A stretch of DNA of 64,000 bases from Halomonas sp. H10-9-1 (GTDB taxonomy: Bacteria; Pseudomonadota; Gammaproteobacteria; Pseudomonadales; Halomonadaceae): contig NZ_JAMSHO010000001.1 in assembly GCF_040147005.1 (NCBI RefSeq), forward strand, positions 3,596,001-3,660,000. The letters run 5' to 3'. The position numbers and the translations under genes are program-made. This document shows positions 35,333-42,462 of this stretch, one piece after another. The notes beneath the pieces were generated by a model. That model made no database searches and had not been told where the DNA came from. It saw only the letters and a program-made list of their open reading frames with translations. Each line of letters begins with the position of its first letter. Position 1 is the first letter of the stretch.

Positions 35333-37006
35333 ATGCTGACGGAACTTGCCATTCGCGACTTCGCCATCGTCGACCATCTGGAGCTAGAGCTCGCCGGCGG
35401 CATGACCGCCATCACCGGCGAGACCGGCGCCGGCAAGTCGATCCTGCTCGGCGCCCTGGGCCTGTGCCTGGGCGAGCGGGCCGATGCCACCAGCGTGCGC
35501 CACGGGCGCGAGCGCGCCGACCTCTCCGCACGCTTCGATATCACCGACCTCCCCAAGGCCCACGCCTGGCTGGTCGCCCGGGAACTGCCCCACGACGACT
35601 GCCTGCTGCGCCGAGTGGTCAGCGCCGGCGGGCGCTCCAAGGCGTGGATCAACGGCCAGCCCGCCACCGTGGCCGACCTGCGCGCCCTGGGCGAGCACCT
35701 GATCGAGGTGCACGGCCAGCATGCCCACCAGCAGCTGCTGCATGCGGAGACCCACCTGCGCCTGCTCGACGACTTCGCCGGCCATCGCGAGGTGGTGGGC
35801 GAGATGGCCGAGACCTTCCGCGCCTGGCAGGCCACCCGCCGCCGGCTCAAGCGCCTGGCCGAGGACGACGACGAGCTAAGCGCCCGCCGCCAGCTGGTGC
35901 ACTACCAGGTGGAGGAGCTCGACCAGTTGGGGCTCGCCGAAGGCGAACTGAAGGCCCTGGAGGAGGAGCAGGAAGAGCTGGCCCATGCCGAAGAGCGCCT
36001 GCGCGAGACGCAGTTCGCCAGCGATTGCTGCGACAACGACGAGGGCGGCGCCATCCACCTGCTTACCCAGGCAATCGGCCGGCTCGAGGCGCTGCCCGGC
36101 TGCGATCGCGGCCGCCTGGGCGAGGCGCTGGCCCTGCTGGGTGAGGCGCGCATCCAGGTCGAGGAGGCGGCCCGCGAGCTGACTCACCTCGCCGCCGACA
36201 CTGAGCTCGACCCGGAGCGGCTGAGTTGGGTGGACGAGCGCCTGGGCGCCGTGCACCGCCTCGCGCGCAAGCACCATGTGATGCCCGAGGAGCTGCCGGC
36301 ACTGCACCAGCGCCTGCATGCCGAGCTGACGAGCCTGGCAGAGGGCGACCAGGACCTGGACACCCTCTCCGCCGAGGTCGAGGCGCTTCGCGAGCGCTGG
36401 AAGCGCCTGGCCCGCGAAGTGAGCGAGACCCGCCGCCAGGCCGCCGACCGCTTCGGTGAGGCGGTGCAAGAGCAGCTCGCCTTCCTGGCCATGGGTAAGG
36501 CACGCTTCGCGGTGGAGCTCAGCGAGCGCGAGGCGCCATCCGCCGAGGGGCTCGAGGCTGTGCACTTTTCGATCAGTGCCAACCCCGGCCAGCCGGCACG
36601 GCCGCTGGCCAAGGTCGCCTCGGGTGGCGAGCTGTCACGCATCAGCCTGGCGATCCAGGTGGTGGCGGCACGCCACTCCACCATTCCCAGCCTGGTGTTC
36701 GACGAGGTCGACGTGGGGGTCTCCGGCGCCACCGCCGAAATCGTCGGTCAGCTGCTGCGCCGGCTCGGCGAGCAGGGCCAGGTGATGACCGTGACCCACC
36801 TGCCCCAGGTGGCGGCCCAGGCCCACCGCCACCTGCATATCGAGAAGCAGGCCGAGGGCGATACCACACTGACCCGCATGGCGCTGCTCGACGAGGCCGG
36901 CCGCGTGGGCGAGCTGGCGCGCATGCTGGGCGGGGTCAATCTCTCCGACCGCACCCTGGCCCATGCGCGCGAGATGCTGGACGCCAGCCAGCGCCCCCAC
37001 CACTAA
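35333..37006 (+). CDS. recN: DNA repair protein RecN
   Basis: 557 aa. It is an SMC-like ATPase for double-strand break repair and sister cohesion. Walker A GETGAGKS is near residue 31, long coiled-coil segments (about 155-370) fill the middle, and the ABC signature LAKVASGGELSRISLAIQ and Walker B SLVFDEVDVGVSG close the head. The start ATG 35333 (MLTELAIRDFAIV) has GGGGAGG just upstream; a longer frame from 35288 overlaps the promoter. It ends at a shared terminator with fur. Confidence 0.96.
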   Translation: MLTELAIRDFAIVDHLELELAGGMTAITGETGAGKSILLGALGLCLGERADATSVRHGRERADLSARFDITDLPKAHAWLVARELPHDDCLLRRVVSAGGRSKAWINGQPATVADLRALGEHLIEVHGQHAHQQLLHAETHLRLLDDFAGHREVVGEMAETFRAWQATRRRLKRLAEDDDELSARRQLVHYQVEELDQLGLAEGELKALEEEQEELAHAEERLRETQFASDCCDNDEGGAIHLLTQAIGRLEALPGCDRGRLGEALALLGEARIQVEEAARELTHLAADTELDPERLSWVDERLGAVHRLARKHHVMPEELPALHQRLHAELTSLAEGDQDLDTLSAEVEALRERWKRLAREVSETRRQAADRFGEAVQEQLAFLAMGKARFAVELSEREAPSAEGLEAVHFSISANPGQPARPLAKVASGGELSRISLAIQVVAARHSTIPSLVFDEVDVGVSGATAEIVGQLLRRLGEQGQVMTVTHLPQVAAQAHRHLHIEKQAEGDTTLTRMALLDEAGRVGELARMLGGVNLSDRTLAHAREMLDASQRPHH

Positions 37007-37031
37007 GACCCGCCACAGCCCCCTATGAAAG

Positions 37032-37064
37032 ACGACGGCCCCGATCGATGGTCGGGGCCGTCGT
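37032..37064. terminator. Bidirectional terminator of recN and fur
   Basis: ACGACGGCCCCGA (37032-37044) pairs with TCGGGGCCGTCGT (37052-37064). On the - strand CTTTC follows. Beyond it, 37065-37098 holds repeats of GTTGCTGGCT. Confidence 0.8.
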
Positions 37065-37098
37065 GTTGCTGGCTGGTGTTGCTGGCTAACGTTGCCGG

Positions 37099-37545
37099 CT
37101 ACTTGCGCGGCGGTCCATCCTGACGAGTGGCGCTGGAGCCACGCGGGCGCACATAGAGCACCAGGGCGTGATCAACGAGCTCGTAGCCGTGCTCCTCGGC
37201 GATCTCCTGCTGGCGACGCTCGATCAGCTCATCGAAGAACTCGACGATCTCGCCGCTCTCCAGGCACACCATATGGTCGTGATGCTCCTCCTGGGAGATC
37301 TCGAACACGGCGTGGCCGCCATCGAAGTTGTGGCGGACCACCAGGCCCGCGGTCTCGAACTGGGTCAGCACGCGGTAGACGGTGGCCAGGCCCACATCCT
37401 CACCGGCATCCAGCAGCGTCTTGTAGACATCCTCGGCGCTCAGGTGATGTTCGCCCTGGGCGCTTTCCAGGATCTGCAGGATCTTCACGCGGGGCAGGGT
37501 CACCTTCAGACCGGCCTTGCGTAATTCGTGGTTCTGGTCGGCCAT
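37099..37545 (-). CDS. fur: Ferric uptake regulator Fur
   Basis: 148 aa from ATG 37545. It is an iron-responsive repressor with an N-terminal winged helix (LRKAGLKVTLPRVKIL, GLATVYRVLTQFE) and a metal-binding dimerisation domain (HNFDGGHAVFE, EEHHDHMVCLESGEIVEF). The motif is CLES, so the second cysteine of the E. coli CxxC pair is missing, as in Pseudomonas Fur. The frame is open far upstream (to 38085) over bamE, but homology begins at MADQNHELRKAG. It is divergent from bamE, a conserved pair. Confidence 0.95.
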   Translation of the reverse strand: MADQNHELRKAGLKVTLPRVKILQILESAQGEHHLSAEDVYKTLLDAGEDVGLATVYRVLTQFETAGLVVRHNFDGGHAVFEISQEEHHDHMVCLESGEIVEFFDELIERRQQEIAEEHGYELVDHALVLYVRPRGSSATRQDGPPRK

Positions 37546-37617
37546 AGTTGCTCTTCGCAGTAACGGGTAGGGTCGGGTATGATCGACCGAAACCACGATA
37601 GTGAAGAACAGGCGCAA

Positions 37618-38043
37618 ATGCAAAAGTTGACTAAAATCGTCACCCTTACCGCAGCCCTGGTGCTGGCCAGCGGCTGCAGCTACTTCGGTGTCTACAAGCG
37701 CGACATTCCCCAGGGCAACCTGGTGACCGCCGGGATGGTAGAGCAACTGCGCACGGGCATGACCCGCGACGACGTCATCTACCTGATGGGCAGCCCACTG
37801 CTGGAGGCACCCTTCGACGCCAGCCAGTGGGACTACGTCTTCTATCTGGACAAGGCCTACGAAGACACCGAACGCCGCCGCGTGACCCTGACCTTCGACG
37901 GCAACCGCCTGGCGGACATTCAGCGCGAGGGCGACTTCGACGAGGCGATCGAGATGCGTCAGAGCGAGGGCGGCCCGCTGCCGGAGGGTGGCACCACTTC
38001 GCCGCTGGTGACACCCAATGCGGTACCCGCCGACCAGCGCTGA
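37618..38043 (+). CDS. bamE: Outer membrane protein assembly factor BamE (SmpA/OmlA lipoprotein)
   Basis: 141 aa. It is a lipoprotein of the BAM complex that inserts outer-membrane barrels. The signal peptide has the lipobox LASGC (Cys about 20); the BamE fold shows GNLVTAGMVEQLRTGMTRDDVIYLMGSPLL and WDYVFYLD. ATG 37618 is chosen because an upstream in-frame ATG (37579) lies inside a TATGAT -10-like element and would spoil the signal peptide. Divergent from fur. Confidence 0.94.
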   Translation: MQKLTKIVTLTAALVLASGCSYFGVYKRDIPQGNLVTAGMVEQLRTGMTRDDVIYLMGSPLLEAPFDASQWDYVFYLDKAYEDTERRRVTLTFDGNRLADIQREGDFDEAIEMRQSEGGPLPEGGTTSPLVTPNAVPADQR

Positions 38044-38068
38044 CGGCGGCCAGCCCACCCTGCCAACC

Positions 38069-38102
38069 GACGCCCCGCCGCGCACCAGCCCGGCGGGGCG
38101 TC
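38069..38102. terminator. Hairpin between bamE and rnfH
   Basis: GACGCCCCGCCG (38069-38080) and CGGCGGGGCGTC (38091-38102) pair perfectly between the convergent genes; the right arm overlaps the rnfH stop. No T-tract. Confidence 0.6.
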
Positions 38103-38397
38103 AGTCTCTGTTGTTGGCGCGAGCCAGGCGCGCCGCCTTGGGGTCGATGATCAACCCGCGGTAGACCTCGACCCGGTCGCCCGCACGCAGGCGATGGATG
38201 CTCGGCTCGCGAAGGCGCTTGCCGAACAGGCCAAGGTCGGGGGCACTAAAGGCATCGGCGGGCAGCTCGGGGAAGTGTGACGGCAGGTCGGCCAGCGCCA
38301 CGGCCTCGCCGGCGGTGGTGCCGAGCGGCACCCGCAGGCTGATGATGCGCTGCCTCCCGGGGAGCGCGAAGGCCACCTCGATATCGATCACGGCCAT
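38101..38397 (-). CDS. rnfH: RnfH family ubiquitin-like protein
   Basis: 98 aa. It is a small beta-grasp protein of the RnfH (UPF0125) family whose role is unclear; the family is found beside ratA. Features: DIEVAFALPGRQRIISLRVP at the start, LGLFGKRL and LRAGDRVEVYRGLIIDPKAARLARA at the end. It starts 3 bp after the ratA stop, so the two are coupled. No rnf electron-transport genes are nearby. Confidence 0.9.
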   Translation of the reverse strand: MAVIDIEVAFALPGRQRIISLRVPLGTTAGEAVALADLPSHFPELPADAFSAPDLGLFGKRLREPSIHRLRAGDRVEVYRGLIIDPKAARLARANNRD

Positions 38398-38400
38398 GCC

Positions 38401-38835
38401 TCAGCGCCCGTAGAGGTCGTTGGCCCGGCGCGTGAAGGAGTCGACCAACTGCCCGGCGACCTGCTGGAAGAGCTTGCCGAAGGCCATGCCGAGCAGGCGA
38501 TTGGCAAACTCGAACTCCATCTCCAGGCTCACCCTGCAGGCCTCCTCGCCCATCGCCGTGAACAGCCAGCGGCCACGCAGGCGCTTGAAGGGACCACTGA
38601 CCAGCGACATCTCGATACGCTCGGGTTCGATCAGGTCATTGCGGGTCATGATGCTCTGCTCGATGCCGGCCCGCCCCAGCGTCATCTCGCCGATCAGGTG
38701 AGACTCGTCGCGCTCCACCAGGCGCGCACGGCGGCAGCCCGGCAGGAACTCCGGATAGCGTTCGAAATCGTTGACCAGATCGAACATCTCCTGGGGGGTA
38801 TGCCGCACCATGGCGGTTCGGTTGACCGTTGGCAT
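38401..38835 (-). CDS. ratA: RatA-like START/coenzyme Q-binding family protein
   Basis: 144 aa. It belongs to the polyketide-cyclase/START fold family that includes E. coli RatA (proposed 50S-binding toxin) and Coq10-like ubiquinone chaperones. Features are MFDLVNDFERYPEFLPGCRRA and the C-terminal helix FGKLFQQVAGQLVDSFTRRANDLYG. Start ATG 38835 has AGGAG upstream; a frame to 38856 adds seven residues. The ratA-rnfH pair divergent from smpB is conserved. A toxin role is not proven by sequence. Confidence 0.9.
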   Translation of the reverse strand: MPTVNRTAMVRHTPQEMFDLVNDFERYPEFLPGCRRARLVERDESHLIGEMTLGRAGIEQSIMTRNDLIEPERIEMSLVSGPFKRLRGRWLFTAMGEEACRVSLEMEFEFANRLLGMAFGKLFQQVAGQLVDSFTRRANDLYGR

Positions 38836-38846
38836 TGCGCTCCTCG

Positions 38847-38875
38847 CTGACTTCACGGTGCCCAGGGCGTATCAT
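38847..38875 (+). promoter_or_regulatory. Candidate smpB promoter
   Basis: CTGACT (38847-38852), 17-bp spacer, TATCAT (38870-38875), about 87 bp upstream of smpB. Confidence 0.45.
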
Positions 38876-38961
38876 GGGCCGTCATTTCAGGCCTTGAATG
38901 GTACCACGCTTCCCCCATCTCGGAGGGAGCCGCCACGGGCAAGGACACGATACGAGGTTTC

Positions 38962-39453
38962 ATGGCCAACAAGAAAGGCAAGGGCAAGGGCCCCGGCAGC
39001 AACGTCATCGCCTTGAACAAGAAGGCGCGCTTCGAATACCACATCGAAGAAACCTTCGAAGCGGGCCTGGTGCTGTCCGGCTGGGAGGTCAAGAGCCTGC
39101 GTGCAGGCAAGGCCCAGCTGACCGACACCTACATCCTGGTCAAGAACGGCGAAGCCTGGCTGCTGGGCAGCCATATCCTGCCGCTCAACACCGCCAGTAC
39201 ACACGAGGTGGCCGACCCCACGCGCACGCGCAAGCTGCTGCTGCACAGGAAGGAGATCGCCAGGATCTTCTCGCGCACCCAGGACAAGGGCCACACCTGC
39301 GTGCCGCTCAAGCTCTACTGGAAGGGTAACCGGGTCAAGTGTGAGCTGGCCCTGGTGACCGGCAAGAAGCTGCACGACAAGCGCGCCACCGAGAAGGACC
39401 GCGACTGGCAACGCCAGAAAGGACGCATCATGCGGGAACAAAACCGCGGCTGA
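38962..39453 (+). CDS. smpB: SsrA-binding protein SmpB
   Basis: 163 aa. It binds tmRNA and brings it to stalled ribosomes for trans-translation. Family motifs: [39 protein letters not shown] and the basic tail [24 protein letters not shown]. The tmRNA gene starts 40 bp downstream with its own promoter. Length is normal. Confidence 0.97.
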   Translation: MANKKGKGKGPGSNVIALNKKARFEYHIEETFEAGLVLSGWEVKSLRAGKAQLTDTYILVKNGEAWLLGSHILPLNTASTHEVADPTRTRKLLLHRKEIARIFSRTQDKGHTCVPLKLYWKGNRVKCELALVTGKKLHDKRATEKDRDWQRQKGRIMREQNRG

Positions 39454-39455
39454 TG

Positions 39456-39484
39456 TGTCATACCTGGCGACATCCTGTTAGGAT
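39456..39484 (+). promoter_or_regulatory. Candidate ssrA promoter
   Basis: TGTCAT (39456-39461), 17-bp spacer, TAGGAT (39479-39484), about 10 bp upstream of the tmRNA 5' end. Confidence 0.5.
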
Positions 39485-39493
39485 GGGAGCTGA

Positions 39494-39874
39494 GGGGGCG
39501 ACATGGTTTCGACGCCGGTGACAACCCCTGCGGTGCATGCCGAGAGCGTGATGTATCTCGTAAATCCAACATCACGACTAAATAGTCGCAAACGACGACA
39601 ACTACGCTCAGGGCGCGCTGGCAGCTTAATAGCCGCTAGCTTCTAGTCCGGCCCCGAAGTGATGTGCCCATTCATCACGGAGGGGATACGAGCCAAGAAT
39701 GATGGGATCGCGATCGGTAGCGTCCTCATGCCGTTCGCTAAACTTAAGAGGAATCGCGTCGCTGGATCCTGACCGTCGGAGCCAGAGGCGTTAAATCAAA
39801 CGACGGAATCTAAGCATGTAGAGCCAATGGGTGCGTGCTGGCGGACGCGGGTTCAATTCCCGCCGCCTCCACCA
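39494..39874 (+). ncRNA. ssrA: Transfer-messenger RNA (tmRNA)
   Basis: 381 nt including encoded CCA. The alanyl acceptor stem pairs GGGGGCG (39494-39500) with CGCCTCC before ACCA and contains the G3-U70 pair needed by alanyl-tRNA synthetase. The T-loop is GGTTCAATTCC. The tag reading frame (39588-39629) encodes ANDDNYAQGALAA followed by TAA, with the resume codon GCA. Together with SmpB it frees stalled ribosomes. Its 3' end is a frequent phage/island attachment site, and island remnants do follow. Confidence 0.97.
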
Positions 39875-39921
39875 AATCTAGGTTTCAAGAAGTTCCAAAA
39901 CACTCCAGAAACCGCATGAAC

Positions 39922-39944
39922 AGGGGCCTCCGGGCCCCTTTCTT
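39922..39944 (+). terminator. Terminator after ssrA
   Basis: AGGGGCC, TCC, GGGCCCCTTTCTT: a short GC stem followed by a T-rich tract, about 50 bp after the tmRNA 3' end. Confidence 0.75.
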
Positions 39945-39962
39945 GTGTCTGGACGTTTCATA

Positions 39963-40145
39963 CATGCCCCCGCCCAAGGGGGCATATCTGGGGGCACAAC
40001 GCTGAAGCCGATACCCTGATGCCCCCAAGCCTGCCAGAAACCGCGCCAGCCGGCGCCTGACTGGCCGACAGCCCGCCCCTACCCTTGGGGGCATCTGGCG
40101 CTGCCGAAAGGGGGCATAAGGCGATCACCGCCCCGAGGTGCCCCC
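39963..40145. repeat. Cluster of GGGGGCA / TGCCCCC motifs
   Basis: Seven copies in both orientations: TGCCCCC at 39964-39970, GGGGGCA at 39978 and 39991, TGCCCCC at 40020, GGGGGCA at 40087 and 40109, and TGCCCCC at 40138-40144. Two more are at 41741 and 41753 on the far side of the element. Such motifs are typical in front of P4-type integrase genes beside tRNA/tmRNA genes and may be arm-type integrase sites. The stretch 39875-40146 has no intact gene. Confidence 0.6.
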
Positions 40146-40146
40146 A

Positions 40147-40236
40147 ATGAGCCGCCAGACCAACAAGCTGTCCACCACCGCCGTGAAAATGGCCAAGCCG
40201 AGAGACAAGGCATTCAAGATGGCCGATGGCGGCGGC
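40147..40236 (+). pseudogene. Truncated P4-type tyrosine integrase (N-terminal stub)
   Basis: The ATG at 40147 opens MSRQTNKLSTTAVKMAKPRD followed by KAFKMADGGG, the exact pattern of the N-terminal DUF4102 arm-binding domain of P4-type integrases (N-K-L-S/T...A-K-P...ADGGG). After about 30 codons the homology stops and the frame runs into unrelated sequence, so the catalytic domain is lost. The position just after ssrA and behind GGGGGCA motifs is where such integrases sit. Assignment is from the motif; it is short. Confidence 0.6.
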
Positions 40237-40347
40237 GATCACGCTGCCGGTGCCGGGCTTGGCCTGGGCCATGCCGAGCAGAGGGATCGTGACAACGGTG
40301 AGCAGAACGGCGACCGCTACATGGTCGCCATACCACCGCTCCGGCAT
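40237..40347 (-). pseudogene. Fragment of an unidentified membrane or exported protein
   Basis: On the - strand an ATG at 40347 opens MPERWYGDHVAVAVLLTVVT followed by IPLLGMAQAKPGTGSVIAAA, a plausible membrane or signal segment. It then collides with the integrase stub. I do not recognise the protein; it may be the start of a gene cut by the rearrangement that truncated the integrase. The stretch 40348-40652 contains no clear gene, only A-rich AAAAAGG runs before the next start. Confidence 0.25.
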
Positions 40348-40652
40348 ATCATGGTGCTGCCCGACGAATGGCCCGTTCGAGTCGCCCGCCGCTGGCGCTG
40401 CCGCTGGCTGCTGCTGCACCGCTGGTGGACAAGGGCAACGCGGTAGACGGCTGTTCGCGCACCGCATCGCGCACCCTGGCCGCGCATTGGTTCGAGCGTC
40501 CGGTTCGAATACTGAGCCCCTGGTGGGGCAAGGGTGGCGGAGTTTTCGGAGCAGTACGCACGCGAGGCCGGGGCGCATTTCTTCCGCCGATAAAAAGGGG
40601 CCAGGGTGAATTATCTGCGACGGTAAAAAAGGGCCGCCAAGGAGGACCACCA

Positions 40653-40952
40653 ATGGACGAACAAGCCGAGCTACGCCGCCGATACCGGGCATGGTCCCGT
40701 GCCGTGGCCAGGGGCGAGCGCCTGCCCTTCCCCGAAGAGTGCCGACGACAAGCCCAAGCGGTCGCCCGCGATCTACCGCCTGACGCCCGAGGAGCGCGAG
40801 TCGCTGCGCGAGGAGATGCGCCAGGCCGAGACGCGGCTGGCGATCCTGGCCGCCCGGAGCCCAGCGGTCCAGCGGTCCAGCGGTCCAGCGGTCCAGCGGT
40901 CCAGCGGTCCAGCGGTCCAGCACCTCAAGGTGAAGCTGATGGCCGAACCTGA
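40653..40952 (+). pseudogene. Small island-borne gene, probably frame-shifted
   Basis: A strong ribosome binding site (AAGGAGG) precedes ATG 40653. The product starts MDEQAELRRRYRAWSRAVAR then GERLPFPEEC, like small basic proteins common on proteobacterial mobile elements. At about 40740 the sense seems to move to the +1 frame, where SPAIYRLTPEERESLREEMR continues up to the octamer repeat (that frame ends at 41022). So the gene looks broken by a frameshift, or two gene parts are fused. Function unknown. Confidence 0.4.
40863..40918 (+). repeat. Octamer microsatellite (AGCGGTCC, 7 copies)
   Basis: Seven perfect copies of AGCGGTCC from 40863 to 40918. The unit is not a multiple of three, so gain or loss of a copy shifts the frame; the three reading frames give an 8-residue peptide repeat such as PAVQRSSG. 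It lies at the 3' end of the broken small gene, about 100 bp before the toxin operator. Confidence 0.95.
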
Positions 40953-41017
40953 CGAGCCGGGCACCGAGGGAGCGGTATGCAGTGGTCGAGACGCTGCTGG
41001 CGCTGCCCATTCCCTTT

Positions 41018-41037
41018 TGTAGCTTTTAGGCTACAAT
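41018..41037 (+). promoter_or_regulatory. Palindromic operator and -10 box of the toxin-antitoxin operon
   Basis: TGTAGC (41018-41023), TTTTAG, GCTACA (41030-41035) is a perfect 6-bp inverted repeat overlapping TACAAT (41032-41037), a good -10. The start site would be near 41044, so the toxin message would be almost leaderless. Binding by the HTH antitoxin would block the promoter, the usual autorepression. Confidence 0.7.
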
Positions 41038-41044
41038 GCTCCCA

Positions 41045-41377
41045 ATGATGGAGCTGACGCACTACCTCACCGCTGACGGCCACGATCCGTTTCAAGCCTG
41101 GCTGGATGCCACCAAGGGCAAGGATCGTCAGGCCGCGATGCGCGTGCTGACTCGCCTCAACCGCTTGGCTACTGGGAATGCAGGAGATACCAAGGCTGTT
41201 GGCGACGGAGTGCTGGAGCTGCGCATCGACTACGGACCTGGCTACCGCGTGTATTACGCCAAGGTGGGCAGGCGCCTGGTGATGTTGTTAATCGGTGGCA
41301 CCAAGAAGCGCCAGCAGGCCGACATCGAGCAGGCCAAGGAGTTTCTGGCTGACCACCGGAGGAGAGCACGAACATGA
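41045..41377 (+). CDS. RelE/HigB-like toxin (phage-derived Gp49-like family)
   Basis: About 110 aa. Probable mRNA interferase of a type II toxin-antitoxin module. Features: MELTHYLTADGHDPFQAWLD, LRIDYGPGYRVYY and LLIGGTKKRQQADIEQAKEFLAD, the pattern of the RelE/ParE superfamily toxins paired with HI1420-type antidotes. ATG 41045 or 41048 is the likely start; ATG 41036 overlaps the operator. The antitoxin start overlaps the stop by 4 nt. Both genes appear intact in an otherwise decayed island. Confidence 0.85.
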   Translation: MMELTHYLTADGHDPFQAWLDATKGKDRQAAMRVLTRLNRLATGNAGDTKAVGDGVLELRIDYGPGYRVYYAKVGRRLVMLLIGGTKKRQQADIEQAKEFLADHRRRART

Positions 41378-41679
41378 AAAGCCACGACACCGCTGTTATC
41401 GAGATGCTGCGCGATGACCCCGATATGGTGCTCGATTACCTGCGCACTGCCTTCGATGAACTGGACGAGGAGGGGGGGGAGTCTGCCTTCCTGCTGGCAC
41501 TGCGCCATGTGGTGGAAGCTCAAGGCGGCATGGCTGCCGTGGCCGAGCGTGCCAAGGTCTCACGCGAGAGCCTGTACCGGGCACTGTCCCCCAAGGGAAA
41601 CCCGACGCTGCGCACCATGACCGCCGTGATCAAGGCGACCGGCATCCACTTCCACGACCTGACGCGGCATGCTTCCTGA
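41374..41679 (+). CDS. HTH-type addiction module antidote (HI1420 family)
   Basis: 101 aa. It should neutralise the upstream toxin and bind its operator. The helix-turn-helix is in GGMAAVAERAKVSRESLYRA followed by LSPKGNPTLRTMTAVIKATG, typical of the HI1420/HigA-like antidotes. ATG 41374 overlaps the toxin stop (ATGA). No further gene of the module follows. Confidence 0.88.
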   Translation: MKSHDTAVIEMLRDDPDMVLDYLRTAFDELDEEGGESAFLLALRHVVEAQGGMAAVAERAKVSRESLYRALSPKGNPTLRTMTAVIKATGIHFHDLTRHAS

Positions 41680-41737
41680 AGTGGCTGATAGGTATCTGCC
41701 AGGCGCTGACGAATGAGGGGTAGAAACGCCTCTAAGG

Positions 41738-41867
41738 GGGCACACTTGGGGGCACAATCAAAACACAAACCAATAAAAACATATAAATATCAGAATCATG
41801 CCAACACTTTTAGTTGGACGCCGCCACCAATCAAGTCGACGAATCAAGCGCCTACGGGCGCTTTTTT
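41738..41867 (+). other. Probable right edge of the ssrA island, with terminator
   Basis: Two GGGGGCA motifs (41741-41747, 41753-41759) are followed by an AT-rich stretch and GCCGCCACCAATC (41820-41832), which resembles the tmRNA end GCCGCCTCCACCAAATC with small deletions and may be a degraded attachment site. A good terminator follows: AAGCGCC, TAC, GGGCGCTTTTTT (41846-41867). Nothing coding is seen from 41680 to 41912. Confidence 0.35.
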
Positions 41868-41912
41868 CGTTTATTGGCCAACCTGTTAGCCATCCCCGGG
41901 AACCGTACCTGC

Positions 41913-42203
41913 GTAAGCGAACCGGTAACACCGCTTGCCAGTGATCAGGCTGTGTGCCGCCAGTGGTGAAGCAGGAGTTCGTGGAGCTGGCCGGCCTTCT
42001 GCGCCGGCAGCCGTTCCAGCACGTCCTTCAGGTAGGCGCAAGGCTCGTGACCATTCAGCCTGGCGCACTGGATCAGGCTCATGATGGTGATGGCGCGCTG
42101 GCACTGCGCAGTGACTCGGCGAACAGCTTGTTGTGCGACCCAACGCCCAGGGACGAATCAGGTTCACGACCCGATTATTGTCGATCGGCAACTGAACAAG
42201 CCG
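41913..42203 (-). mobile_element. IS66-family transposase remnant (C-terminal part)
   Basis: On the - strand LPIDNNRVVNLIRPWALGR is followed, after a frame shift, by SLRSASARAITIMSLIQCAR, LNGHEPCAYLKDVLERLPAQ and a stop at 41945-41947: the end of an IS66 TnpC transposase (D-N-N-R...E-R-AIRP region and YLKDVLERLP). The sequence GTAAGCGAACCGGTAAC starting at 41913 looks like the IS66 terminal inverted repeat. The N-terminal part, the accessory genes and the other end are missing, so it is a dead fragment. Confidence 0.75.
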
Positions 42204-42462
42204 AGTTGATGAAGCTTGTCGGTGAAGACCCGGCAAGGCCGGCATATCAGCAGGTTAGGGTTGAGAGGTTAACTAATCAAATCCAGACGTCGCCCACCCC
42301 TCTGAACGAAGGGGGCGCTGCCAGCATCCGCCCTGCCATCATCAAGCCTTGGCTCCTATGCCTCGATGCCACCTGGAACGTTGAAAACCAACCACCAGCC
42401 CACAAGCAGCGAGGCTAAGCTGGGGATTGCACTCTCGGCCTGCTATACGCGAGGAAGTGAAC
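42204..42462 (+). other. Non-coding junction before the vWA gene
   Basis: No gene or recognisable repeat is seen. Short open frames on both strands have no family resemblance. GAGGAA about 5 bp before ATG 42463 is the ribosome binding site of the next gene. Confidence 0.5.

Noticed and set aside
40863..40918. Octamer array as a CRISPR
   Set aside because: No spacers between units and no cas genes; it is a simple tandem repeat.
39958..41010. A 350-codon - strand frame through the ssrA island
   Set aside because: It crosses the GGGGGCA motifs, the integrase stub and the octamer array and has no domain; only the short hydrophobic segment near 40237-40347 was kept, with low confidence.
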